DNA of 64,000 bases from Synechococcus sp. JA-2-3B'a(2-13). Lineage in GTDB: Bacteria > Cyanobacteriota > Cyanobacteriia > Thermostichales > Thermostichaceae. The translations under genes and the position numbers were made by a program. Below, piece after piece: positions 55,112-64,000 of the stretch. Each line of letters begins with the position of its first letter. Position 1 is the stretch's first letter. Below the pieces are notes generated by a model, which did not search any database, was not told the DNA's origin, and saw only the letters and a list, made by a program, of their open reading frames with translations. Location of the stretch: assembly GCF_000013225.1 (NCBI RefSeq), contig NC_007776.1:453277-517276 (forward strand), in the 5' to 3' direction.

Positions 55112-56170
55112 ATGATTGAAGACTATTGGGTTGGCAGCCTGCACTTCAGCGAGCCTTTTGGGGACGATACTCTGGCTCGCCTCAACGCACTTCCCCCTGT
55201 TCAAGCTCGCAACGGCCAAACTTACAAGATCCGGGCCGAACATGTCACCATTCACGAGGTGAACCTGGATTACCGCACCAAGTATCGCCTGATCCTGGAT
55301 CGTTTCAGCTACCTTTACCCCCAAGCCATCGGCCTGTTCATGGGCTTTGCCTTTCGGGGGGTTTACCTCATCAACAACCCGTTTAGCTTTTATTACTACC
55401 TGCGCAACAAAGATGCTGCCTACATGGTGGTCAAAGAGCTGGGGATCTCCATCCCCAAAACTTACATTCTGCCCCCTAAAGAAGCCCCCGCATTGAAAGC
55501 AGAGGACTTTAAGTATCACAAGTTTTTCGATTGGCAGGGGATGGCGGAAGATCTGGGCTGGCCAATTGTGATTAAGCCGGCGGAGGGGCGAGAGGCCATT
55601 GGAGTAGAAATAGCCCACAACATGGAGCAGCTCCTCTATTTTTACGACCGCTCTGGATCTCAGGTGATGATGATCCAAGAGAAGGTCAAAACCCCTTACC
55701 CTTGGCAGATTCGCGCCCTCTGCATTGGCCGAAAGATCATTCCGATCAAGTATATCTTTCGCAAGTTCGATGCCAGCGAATATCTGTTTGATCCAGAATT
55801 TCTTACCCCGGAAATGGGCCAGAAAGTCATCAATACCTGTCGGATTATCAATCGAGTTTTGGGCTATGAAATGAACTCGGTGGAGCTATTCATCGACGAG
55901 CAGGGAGAGCTGCAGGCCATCGACTTTAACAATCCGGTGCCCGATGGACGGCTCAAGGCTTTGGGAGAGATCTTCTATAACGATTACCAGCAGGCCCTTT
56001 GCGATTTGGTCTTGGACATCGTGCGGGAACAGCGTCCTTTCGACTTCCTGCCCCCAGATATCAACCGCTTTGCCCACATTGCCCGACGGGCCGATCTCAC
56101 CCGCGAGCAGAAGTTTCAGATGGCTTTGGAATTGGCCAACCGTTACTACGAGCCCAGGGATCCCGATTAA
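55112..56170 (+). CDS. ATP-grasp domain protein (RimK-like ligase)
   Basis: 352 residues. Start at MIEDYWVGSLHF; TTG 55082 is possible. ATP-grasp fold: N-terminal pre-ATP domain, KDAAYMVVKELGISIPKTYI (~104), ATP-binding WPIVIKPAEGREAIGVEIAH (~150-169), QVMMIQEKVKTPYPWQIRAL (~190) and metal/catalytic LQAIDFNNPVPDGR (~270). Such enzymes join a carboxylate to an amine or thiol via an acyl phosphate. Substrate unknown. Lies between an esterase and a FemAB-like transferase. Confidence 0.85.
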   Translation: MIEDYWVGSLHFSEPFGDDTLARLNALPPVQARNGQTYKIRAEHVTIHEVNLDYRTKYRLILDRFSYLYPQAIGLFMGFAFRGVYLINNPFSFYYYLRNKDAAYMVVKELGISIPKTYILPPKEAPALKAEDFKYHKFFDWQGMAEDLGWPIVIKPAEGREAIGVEIAHNMEQLLYFYDRSGSQVMMIQEKVKTPYPWQIRALCIGRKIIPIKYIFRKFDASEYLFDPEFLTPEMGQKVINTCRIINRVLGYEMNSVELFIDEQGELQAIDFNNPVPDGRLKALGEIFYNDYQQALCDLVLDIVREQRPFDFLPPDINRFAHIARRADLTREQKFQMALELANRYYEPRDPD

Positions 56171-56214
56171 AATCAAACCAGAACCCACAAGTGTGGTTTT
56201 CCGCTGGGGAAGTT

Positions 56215-56415
56215 GTGGACGGGCAAAGGAGCAGCAGCGTGGTTTCCGACCCCGTTTCAGGGTGGTACGTGATCAAGCAGGCGCAGGGATCCTGCCAGGT
56301 GCTGCATTTGGCGGCGTTGAGTCGGCAAGAGCATTGGGGGCCTTTTCCCAGCCAAGCTGAGGCAACTGGGCGGCGGGTTGGTCTGATCCGAGCAGGCAAA
56401 TGTCAACCGGGTTGA
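56215..56415 (+). CDS. Small conserved protein (66 residues)
   Basis: 66 codons from GTG (GGGGAA upstream) or 74 from GTG 56191. The C-terminal WGPFPSQAEATGRRVGLIRA followed by GKCQPG strongly recalls a widespread ~60-80-residue cyanobacterial family (often mislabelled DDE-transposase-like) ending RRVGLIRAGKCQP. No membrane segment. Overlaps the FemAB-like gene start by 16 bp, suggesting translational coupling. Function unknown. Confidence 0.6.
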   Translation: MDGQRSSSVVSDPVSGWYVIKQAQGSCQVLHLAALSRQEHWGPFPSQAEATGRRVGLIRAGKCQPG

Positions 56416-57587
56416 AATGGCGCTGGTGCCACGATATTCGCGAGATCCCGGCAGGGGCCTGGCACGCCTTGCAAACGGAGCGCACCTCTCCTTTTTTGGA
56501 ATACGAATGGTTGCACAGCCTAGAGAGCTCAGGTTGTGCCAGCCGCAGGACAGGGTGGCTGCCCTGTCACCTGTTGGTGGAGGCGGACGGCCAGTTGGTT
56601 GCTGCTGCCCCCTTGTATTTGAAAAGCCACAGCCAGGGGGAGTTTGTCTTTGACCAAGAATGGGCTGCAGTTGCCGGCCAATTGGGGGAACGCTACTACC
56701 CGAAGTTAATCGGCATGGCCCCCTTCACCCCGGCCACGGGCTATCGCATCCTCGTCCATCCCGAGTATTCGGAAGCAGAGGTGTGGTCGTTGATGCTGGC
56801 AGCCATTGACCGGTTTTGCCAAGAGAAGGATATTTCGGTGTTTAGCTTGCTTTATGTAGATCTGGACTGGCGGACTCAATTGGAGTCGGATGGATTTACG
56901 CCCCGGATCACCCACAACTACCAGTGGCACAACCCCGGCTACCGCTCTTACGAAGACTTTTTGAGCCAGTTCAATGCCAACCAGCGGCGCAACATCAAGC
57001 GAGAGCGGGCTGCAATGGAAAAAAGCGGCCTAGAACTCAAGATTTACACAGGAGAGGAGATCACGCCCCGCCTGTTGTCTCTGATGTACGACTTTTACAG
57101 CAACACCTGCGCCCAATTTTGGAACTGGAGCAAATATCTCAATCGCCGCTTTTTCGAGTCTCTCTATCCCAACTATCGGGAGCGAGTTGTGCTGGTGGCC
57201 GGGGAACGGAATGCAGAAATTGTGGGGATGTCTTTTTGTATTCGTAAGGGAGATCGCCTGTTCGGGCGCTACTGGGGTTGTCGGGAGGAGGTGAAGTTTT
57301 TGCACTTTAACGTTTGCTACTACGAGCCCATTGCCCTCGCCATCCGAGAAGGGATCCGCAACTTTGATCCCGGCGCAGGGGGATCCCATAAGATTCGACG
57401 GGGATTTCCGGCCACGCCTGTGTACAGCTACCACCGCTTCTACAGCCGAAGGCTACAACAGGTTTTGGTGCCCTACCTAAACCGGGTTAACCCTCTCATG
57501 TTGGCCGAGCTGGAGAACGTGAATCAAAACGAGGTTCCTTTTCGAGAAGATGTTTTGCCTTCTCTATCTGCTTTGACCAAGGAGTGA
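56400..57587 (+). CDS. FemAB/GNAT-like acyltransferase (DUF482)
   Basis: 395-residue protein of the peptidoglycan-bridge/FemAB-like DUF482 group. FLEYEWLHSLESSGCASRRT (~32), LVAAAPLYLKSHSQGEFVFD (~62), YEDFLSQFNANQRRNIKRER (~180-199) and EIVGMSFCIRKGDRLFGRYW (~272) mark the paired GNAT fold; FDPGAGGSHKIRRGF (~320) is the family's conserved C-terminal motif. FemX proteins use aminoacyl-tRNA; for DUF482 the substrate is unproven. Start overlaps the 66-residue gene. Confidence 0.85.
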   Translation: MSTGLKWRWCHDIREIPAGAWHALQTERTSPFLEYEWLHSLESSGCASRRTGWLPCHLLVEADGQLVAAAPLYLKSHSQGEFVFDQEWAAVAGQLGERYYPKLIGMAPFTPATGYRILVHPEYSEAEVWSLMLAAIDRFCQEKDISVFSLLYVDLDWRTQLESDGFTPRITHNYQWHNPGYRSYEDFLSQFNANQRRNIKRERAAMEKSGLELKIYTGEEITPRLLSLMYDFYSNTCAQFWNWSKYLNRRFFESLYPNYRERVVLVAGERNAEIVGMSFCIRKGDRLFGRYWGCREEVKFLHFNVCYYEPIALAIREGIRNFDPGAGGSHKIRRGFPATPVYSYHRFYSRRLQQVLVPYLNRVNPLMLAELENVNQNEVPFREDVLPSLSALTKE

Positions 57588-57702
57588 ACCACTTCATTGG
57601 ATGGGGTTTTCAATCCCGTAAGCAGTTGGCGGCTGACATGCTTTTTGCCTTGCTACAGCTTTTTCCGGCAATGCTGACTCCAGCCAACACGACCTGACCT
57701 AT

Positions 57703-57742
57703 GGTTATAGTTATTTCGAATTTCGGCGAAACAGCCTAATGG
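57703..57742 (+). repeat. Short dispersed sequence, copy 2
   Basis: TGGTTATAGTTATTTCGAAT and about 20 bp further resemble 13440-13478. It ends at the rlmD start codon. Probable IS/MITE end remnant. Confidence 0.35.
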
Positions 57743-59133
57743 AACATCCGATCCCTTCCGGCCTTCCTGATCCCGTTAAACCTGGGGATCTCTTGGCGTT
57801 GGAGGTCACGGCCCTGACCCCCCAGGGAGATGGCATTGCCCACACGGTAGGACTTGGACAAGGGCGAGTGGTGTTTGTGTCCCAGGCGGTGCCCGGGGAT
57901 CAGGTGGTGGCCCAAATAACCGAGATCAAGCGCAACTACTTGGTCGGGCGAATTCGGTCGCTGATTTCTCCCTCTCCCCAACGGGTGCGACCAGCCTGCA
58001 TTGTGGCGGACAAATGTGGTGGCTGCCAATGGCAACATGTCAGCTATGCCCAGCAATTGGCCACCAAGCAGCAAATCCTCAGGGATGCACTGGAGCGGAT
58101 TGGCGGTCTGACTCTGCCGCAGCCTGTCCCTATTTTGGGATCCCAGCAGCCGCTGCGCTATCGCAACAAGGTCACCTACCCCATGGCCAAACCGGAGGGC
58201 CAGCCCTTGCGCATGGGCTACTACCAACGGGGCAGCCACCGCCTGGTGAACCTCAACCAATGCCCCGTGCAAGACGAGCGGCTGGATGTGTTCCTGAGGG
58301 AAATCAAGCGCGATCTTCAAGAGACGGGCTGGAGTGTGTATGACGAAAGTCGTCACCAAGGTCATCTCCGCCACTTGGGTTTGCGCATCGGTCGCCGCAC
58401 CCGCGAGGTGCTTCTTACCTTGGTCAGTTGCAGTCGTCGCCTGCCCCATCTGGAAAGCTGGGCCGAACGCTGGATGCAGCGCTACCCCGACCTGGTGGGG
58501 GTCTGTCTCAATCTCAACTCGGCCCGCACCAATGCCATCTTCGGCCCGGAGACTGAGGTGATTGCCGGTCGGGGGTCTTTGCGGGAGGAATTTGCCGGTT
58601 TTTCCCTCTGGATCGACAGCACCTCTTTCTTCCAGGTCAACACAGAGCAAGCAGAAGCCTTTTTTACCTGGATAGCCGACCAACTGAACCTGCGGGGAGA
58701 GGAAACCATCCTGGATGCCTACTGTGGCATCGGCACCTTAACCTTGCTGCTGGCGCAACGGGCGAAACGGGCGATGGGGGTGGAAGCTTTGCCGGAAGCG
58801 GTGGCCCAAGCCCGCTACAATGCCCAGTTCAACGGTATCGCCTCAGCCCAATTTTTCCAGGGCACGGTGGAACAGGTTTTGCCGACCCTGCCCCCTGCCG
58901 ACATTGTGGTGCTGGATCCGCCGCGGCGCGGCTGCGACCGCCAAGTGCTCGAGACCCTAAAGCTGCGACGACCACCACGCATCGTCTACATTAGCTGTCA
59001 CCCTGCCACTTTGGCGCGAGACTTGCAGATCCTACTGGCAGAGGGATCCTATCGCCTTACCCAATGGCGGGCGGCTGACTTCTTTCCCCAAACCGGGCAT
59101 GTGGAGGGGGTGGCCTTTTTGGAGCGAGTTTGA
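57739..59133 (+). CDS. rlmD: 23S rRNA (uracil-C5)-methyltransferase RlmD/RumA-like
   Basis: 464 residues. TRAM RNA-binding domain (~12-75), then a [4Fe-4S] Cys set: C-x(~6)-C-x2-C in ACIVADKCGGCQWQH (~84), with the fourth Cys in NQCPVQDERL (~175). SAM methyltransferase: SFFQVNTEQAEAF (~297), ILDAYCGIGTLTLLLA (~325), VVLDPPRRGCDRQVL (~390) and the catalytic/nucleophile Cys in IVYISCHPATLARDL (~416). Methylates U1939 or U747-type uridines of 23S rRNA; which one is uncertain. Confidence 0.93.
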   Translation: MEHPIPSGLPDPVKPGDLLALEVTALTPQGDGIAHTVGLGQGRVVFVSQAVPGDQVVAQITEIKRNYLVGRIRSLISPSPQRVRPACIVADKCGGCQWQHVSYAQQLATKQQILRDALERIGGLTLPQPVPILGSQQPLRYRNKVTYPMAKPEGQPLRMGYYQRGSHRLVNLNQCPVQDERLDVFLREIKRDLQETGWSVYDESRHQGHLRHLGLRIGRRTREVLLTLVSCSRRLPHLESWAERWMQRYPDLVGVCLNLNSARTNAIFGPETEVIAGRGSLREEFAGFSLWIDSTSFFQVNTEQAEAFFTWIADQLNLRGEETILDAYCGIGTLTLLLAQRAKRAMGVEALPEAVAQARYNAQFNGIASAQFFQGTVEQVLPTLPPADIVVLDPPRRGCDRQVLETLKLRRPPRIVYISCHPATLARDLQILLAEGSYRLTQWRAADFFPQTGHVEGVAFLERV

Positions 59134-59159
59134 AGAGTACGCACCGCTGACCAAAAGGC

Positions 59160-59878
59160 GCGGCAAGCCCCGTCCTTCAGGGCAGGGAAGGATAGCGCCG
59201 ACCGTAGCCGACGCCCTTTAAAAACGCAGTGCCGGCCATGTGAATATCGTTGTCATCACGCATAGGTCAAGAATACGATTGAGCGGTGCAACGACTTCAA
59301 GCCTTCAAGTACGAATTGCTGCCCAACAGCCAGCAGGAACGGCAGATGCTCCTGGGAAGAACGTCCGCGCCAAGTCAGCGTTAAACAAAGCCATTCTCGA
59401 CCAGGGGTGGTATGAGTTCCGCTGCATGCTGGAGTACAAGCTGGCCTGGAAAGGCGGCAGGCTCATTGTCGTGCCGCCGCAGAACACGAGCCGCACCTGT
59501 CCATGTTGCGGCCATGTTTCATCAGACAACCGCCAGACCCAAGCCTGGTTCGAGTGCGTGGCGTGCGGCTATGAGAATAACGCCTTTCGCGGCAGCGGGC
59601 CGGAGGCCTTTCGCGGCAGCGGGCCGGAGGCCTTTCTGGTCGGTGCCATCAACATCCTTGCTCGCGGGATACAGCTGTTGCGAGACGAAGGGCAGGACAC
59701 GACCGACGCTGCGGTCGGGATGCGGGTGGGTGAACCACCCGTGTCAGCCCGGATGGCCTGTGGATCGAACTGCACGGGCGGTCGGAAGCAGGAACCCGCC
59801 GAGACGACTGCGCAAGGAGCCATCCATGCGCAGCGTGGTAGGAATCTCCGGCCTTCAGGCCGGGGAGGATGTCAACAC
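59160..59878 (+). mobile_element. Decayed IS200/IS605-type tnpB element
   Basis: Left-end hairpin CCCCGTCC-TTCA-GGGCAGGG at ~59168-59187; right-end hairpin CTCCGGCC-TTCA-GGCCGGGGAG at 59846-59867, then GATGTCAA. Inside: a TnpB N-terminus (VQRLQAFKYELLPNSQQERQ from GTG ~59285), then a large deletion and frameshift. Next comes the C-terminal RuvC/zinc-ribbon part (LIVVPPQNTSRTCPCCGHVS and ECVACGYEN). A 24 bp tandem duplication encodes FRGSGPEA twice at ~59585-59632. Non-functional. Confidence 0.8.
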
Positions 59879-59953
59879 AGCTTGCCCTCAGGGTCAGCAC
59901 AGGTGAGAATAAAAAAACAGAGAAGCCATCCTCAAGCTCATTTTTGTCTGCCT

Positions 59954-60673
59954 GTGAATCCTGTTCGCACCCTCTCCGCCACCAAAGCGGCCTTTTTCAG
60001 CGCCTACCCTCGCCCGATCAACGCCGTCTATCGCCGGGTGGTGGAGGAGTTGTTGGTGGAGCTGCACCTGACCACCGTCAACAGCACCTTCGTCTACGAT
60101 CCGTTTTTTGCCTTGGGGCTGGTCACCCTCTACGACGGGCTGATGGAAGCCTATCACCCCCCTGAGCAGCGAGAAGCCATTTTCAACGCCCTCTGTAAGG
60201 CTCTGCACCTCAAGCCGGAGGTGTTGCGCAAGAATGCCCGCGATCTGCTGGAGTTGATGGGAAGCGGGGATCCCCGTCAAAGACTTGATCTCCTCTGTCT
60301 CAAGCCAGAGGCGGAAGATGTGGGTGGGTTGAAAGCCATTTTGGAGCGCATGACTCAGCCGCCCTACGCCTACAGCCGGGTCTTAGCTGTTGGCCTTTAC
60401 ACAGCCTATGAAGTTGTGGCCAAGTCCCTTTACGAAGAACCAGAAGAACGCACCCGCCGCTTTTTGGAGAATGTGGTGAGCAAGCTGCCCTTTTCAACAG
60501 AGCGGGTGAGAAAAGATCTGGAGCTCTATCGCAGCAGTTTGGATCGCATGAAGCAGGCGCGGGCTGTGGTCGAGGAGATGGTAAAAGCCGCCCGGCGTCA
60601 GCAGGAACGCCGCCAATCGGCCGCCTCTTTGCCCGAGACTTCCCTCGGCGACCCAAGCAAGCCTGGCAGCTAA
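59954..60673 (+). CDS. thf1: Thylakoid formation protein Thf1/Psb29
   Basis: 239-residue Thf1/Psb29, needed for FtsH-dependent PSII repair and thylakoid maintenance. GTG start giving MNPVRTLSATKAAFFSAYP. Conserved PINAVYRRVVEELLVELHL (~20-38), YDPFFALGLVTLYDGLM (~48) and PYAYSRVLAVGLYTAYEVV (~135), with a coiled-coil C-terminus. The same frame is open upstream into the TnpB remnant, so automated annotation may report a 477-residue false fusion. The IS remnant ends only ~75 bp before the start and may have displaced the native promoter. Confidence 0.93.
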   Translation: MNPVRTLSATKAAFFSAYPRPINAVYRRVVEELLVELHLTTVNSTFVYDPFFALGLVTLYDGLMEAYHPPEQREAIFNALCKALHLKPEVLRKNARDLLELMGSGDPRQRLDLLCLKPEAEDVGGLKAILERMTQPPYAYSRVLAVGLYTAYEVVAKSLYEEPEERTRRFLENVVSKLPFSTERVRKDLELYRSSLDRMKQARAVVEEMVKAARRQQERRQSAASLPETSLGDPSKPGS

Positions 60674-60682
60674 ACCCCGGCC

Positions 60683-61387
60683 CTAAGCCAGATACTGAGC
60701 CCAAGTTTCCACCACCTCGGGGGATCCATACCAGCGCCGTCCACCCCGACCGGAATGGTAGCAGTTGGGCAGAGTGAGGTTAACAGCCCCCTGCAGGTGG
60801 GCAGCCTCGATGGGGGTAATGCCATCGCCCCACAATTCCCCCTGTCCAGCCGTGAGCCAATAGCTGTTGTAGGCCAGCCAAGCCAGATAATGCTCCTGTC
60901 GCCACAGGGATCCCAGACTCAACCTCTGCCCCTGGATGACCCTGCCCGCCACGCACACATATTTGACCTCGGGCCAAAAGGCCCCCGGATAGTGGGTGTT
61001 GACAAAGTCCAAATTGCGCTTCGTCCAGCGCTCCCGGCTGGTGTGGGGGGATCCCAAGCTAATCAGCGCAGCGACCTGCTCCCGCCCCTGCCACACCTGT
61101 CCCCCATAGGGCACGGATCCCAGGTAGATGCGGGCAATCCAGCCGCCGGCGGAGTGGGCCACCAGGTTAACTCGGTCAACCCCAAACTCAGCGCAGGTCT
61201 TTTGGATGGTCTCTCGAAGGGCCCACAGGATGGGAGTGACAGGCCTTCCCCCCAGCGTGGGAAACCAACTGCGCACCTGCAACGGCACCACCCGTGCCGC
61301 ATAGCCGCGGGCTTCCAGCTCTTGGCGCAGGGGCTCATACTCCGACGCACCCGCCAGATAACCGGGCAAAATCACCACAGGGGCCAT
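60683..61387 (-). CDS. Lipase-like alpha/beta hydrolase
   Basis: 234 residues. N-terminal VVILPGYLAGASEYEPLRQE is the oxyanion strand of triacylglycerol lipase/PGAP1-like hydrolases; the nucleophile elbow is VNLVAHSAGGWIARIYLG (~93-110). GDGITPIEAAH (~186) supplies the Asp and NCYHSG (~208) the His. No signal peptide. 3 bp after the GNAT stop on the same strand, so an operon. Substrate unknown. Confidence 0.85.
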   Translation of the reverse strand: MAPVVILPGYLAGASEYEPLRQELEARGYAARVVPLQVRSWFPTLGGRPVTPILWALRETIQKTCAEFGVDRVNLVAHSAGGWIARIYLGSVPYGGQVWQGREQVAALISLGSPHTSRERWTKRNLDFVNTHYPGAFWPEVKYVCVAGRVIQGQRLSLGSLWRQEHYLAWLAYNSYWLTAGQGELWGDGITPIEAAHLQGAVNLTLPNCYHSGRGGRRWYGSPEVVETWAQYLA

Positions 61388-61390
61388 ACG

Positions 61391-63315
<1,925 letters not shown>

Positions 63316-63670
63316 CCACCCCTATTAAACCCAAGCAGGGCAAGGAATGCAAGACCCATTTGCGAGGGATCCGGAAAAAAGTCGGCAAAAAGAGCTGTGG
63401 CGAGGGGGTTTTGGGGCTGGAAAGCCTTGTGGCGCAAGGCATCGAGGGATCCGACGAAAGAATCGGCCTTTGCGGCTTTTGGCGGATCGCTCGCGGAGGC
63501 GTTGATACCGTTTGGGTGTTGTCTTGGAAACAAGGGTGAGTACCCGAGCCTCAACCGGAGTTTGCGGGGCTTGGCGATTGCCCAAGGCGTGCCCCCTAGC
63601 CGCGGGTGTAGCCGGCTGGGGGATGAAAGCAGATACGATGTTTTCAACTTTTCACAGTCGGAGAAATCTC
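63316..63670. promoter_or_regulatory. Spacer between CRISPR array and potD; probable CRISPR leader
   Basis: 355 bp without a credible gene. If the array is transcribed leftward as its repeat 3' end suggests, the leader and its promoter lie here, next to repeat 63280-63315. It contains GGATCC/GGGATCC palindromes. A potD promoter must also lie here. Confidence 0.5.
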
Positions 63671-64000
63671 ATGAAAAAGTGGATTGCCTCGGCTACAACC
63701 CTGCTCTGCTGTGTGCTTGTCCTGGTTTTGTTTTGGCCCCATGTTACCTCTGCCCAGAGGCAGACCCTCAATCTCTACATCTGGTCAGAATACATCGATC
63801 CCGACATCCTCACCGCCTTTGAAAAAGCCACCAATAGCCGCGTGCTGGTCAGCGTGTACGAATCCAACGAAGACATGGTGGCCAAACTGCGGGGGGGAGG
63901 CACCAGCCAGTACGACATTGTTGTTCCCACCGACTACATTGTGCCCAACATGTTGGAGCTGGGACTGCTGCAGCCTCTCAACAAAGAATTGATCCCCAAC
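63671..64000 (+). CDS. potD: Spermidine/putrescine ABC transporter substrate-binding protein PotD-like (partial)
   Basis: 110 codons, truncated by the window edge. The signal peptide MKKWIASATTLLCCVLVLVL is followed by mature LNLYIWSEYIDPDILTAFEK and YDIVVPTDYIVPNMLELGLL, the classic PotD/PotF N-terminal lobe with the polyamine-box residues W-S-E-Y and D-Y. Periplasmic; delivers polyamines to a PotABC importer, presumably encoded further right. GGAGAAATCTC precedes the ATG. Confidence 0.92.
   Translation, partial: MKKWIASATTLLCCVLVLVLFWPHVTSAQRQTLNLYIWSEYIDPDILTAFEKATNSRVLVSVYESNEDMVAKLRGGGTSQYDIVVPTDYIVPNMLELGLLQPLNKELIPN

Noticed and set aside
59240-60673. Single 477-residue TnpB-Thf1 fusion protein
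   Set aside because: The 5' part is a deleted, frameshifted transposon remnant; Thf1 homology starts cleanly at GTG 59954.
63397-63822. 141-codon plus-strand frame across the potD start
   Set aside because: Out of frame with the clear PotD signal peptide and mature domain beginning at 63671.

Overview
The window is a 64 kb piece of a cyanobacterial chromosome. Cyanobacterial markers include a complete kaiA-kaiB-kaiC clock cluster, thf1/psb29, a solanesyl-diphosphate synthase, several cyanobacterial DUF families (DUF3318, DUF2854), an AMIN-domain PilQ secretin and a Ycf52/NSI-type acetyltransferase. The sequence is GC-rich and saturated with the palindrome GGGATCCC/GGATCC, used the way other cyanobacteria use HIP1 (GCGATCGC). 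Together with the long-spacer CRISPR array and the IS200/IS605 relics this looks like a thermophilic hot-spring-mat Synechococcus (JA-3-3Ab / JA-2-3B'a type). That assignment is inference from memory, not a search.

Layout. 0-10.8 kb is housekeeping: rpsP-KH-ArsA-like-hisF on the minus strand, a CsoR/InrS-type metal sensor, sds, lepB, a coiled-coil membrane protein, a PilB-like protein lacking its ATPase, pdxJ, a DUF3318 protein, birA, an M23 peptidase and tRNA-Leu(UAG). 11-20.9 kb holds a GT9 glycosyltransferase facing a DegT aminotransferase, a DUF58 protein, a nadK / histidine-phosphatase / patatin run, a transmembrane Ser/Thr kinase with a Pro-Thr repeat linker, and a lipoprotein.

21-36 kb is the most unusual stretch. 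It is an accessory glycosyltransferase/methyltransferase island with a TPR-SPINDLY (GT41-like) protein, two tandem CgeB-like glycosyltransferase-FkbM fusions with near-identical C-terminal halves, and a decayed Uma2 gene. Next come a methyltransferase-like/2OG-Fe(II) oxygenase gene split by a TnpB element, a GT92-like protein, a type IV prepilin with its own terminator, and a 1264-residue SPINDLY-FkbM fusion. The gene content suggests modification of a pilin or other surface glycoprotein, but this is untested.

36-53 kb returns to core functions: a phosphoribosyltransferase, ilvE, a PepSY protein, a CorC/HlyC-type CBS membrane protein, an Orn/Lys/Arg decarboxylase, a DUF2854 protein, pilM-N-O-Q directly downstream of kaiA-B-C, a nucleoside hydrolase, pgsA and ruvC. 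A ~137 bp dispersed element with conserved hairpins occurs at 38.1 kb and 52.9 kb; its second copy supplies the ruvC start codon.

53-61.9 kb carries a LON-domain protein, then an esterase / ATP-grasp / 66-residue protein / FemAB-like run, rlmD, a decayed TnpB element abutting thf1, a lipase-like hydrolase and the GNAT gene. 61,995-63,315 is a CRISPR array of 18 identical 36 bp repeats and 17 spacers, with no cas gene in view. Its repeat contains the genome's own GGGATCCC palindrome and a C(UUCG)G hairpin. The window ends inside a potD-like gene.
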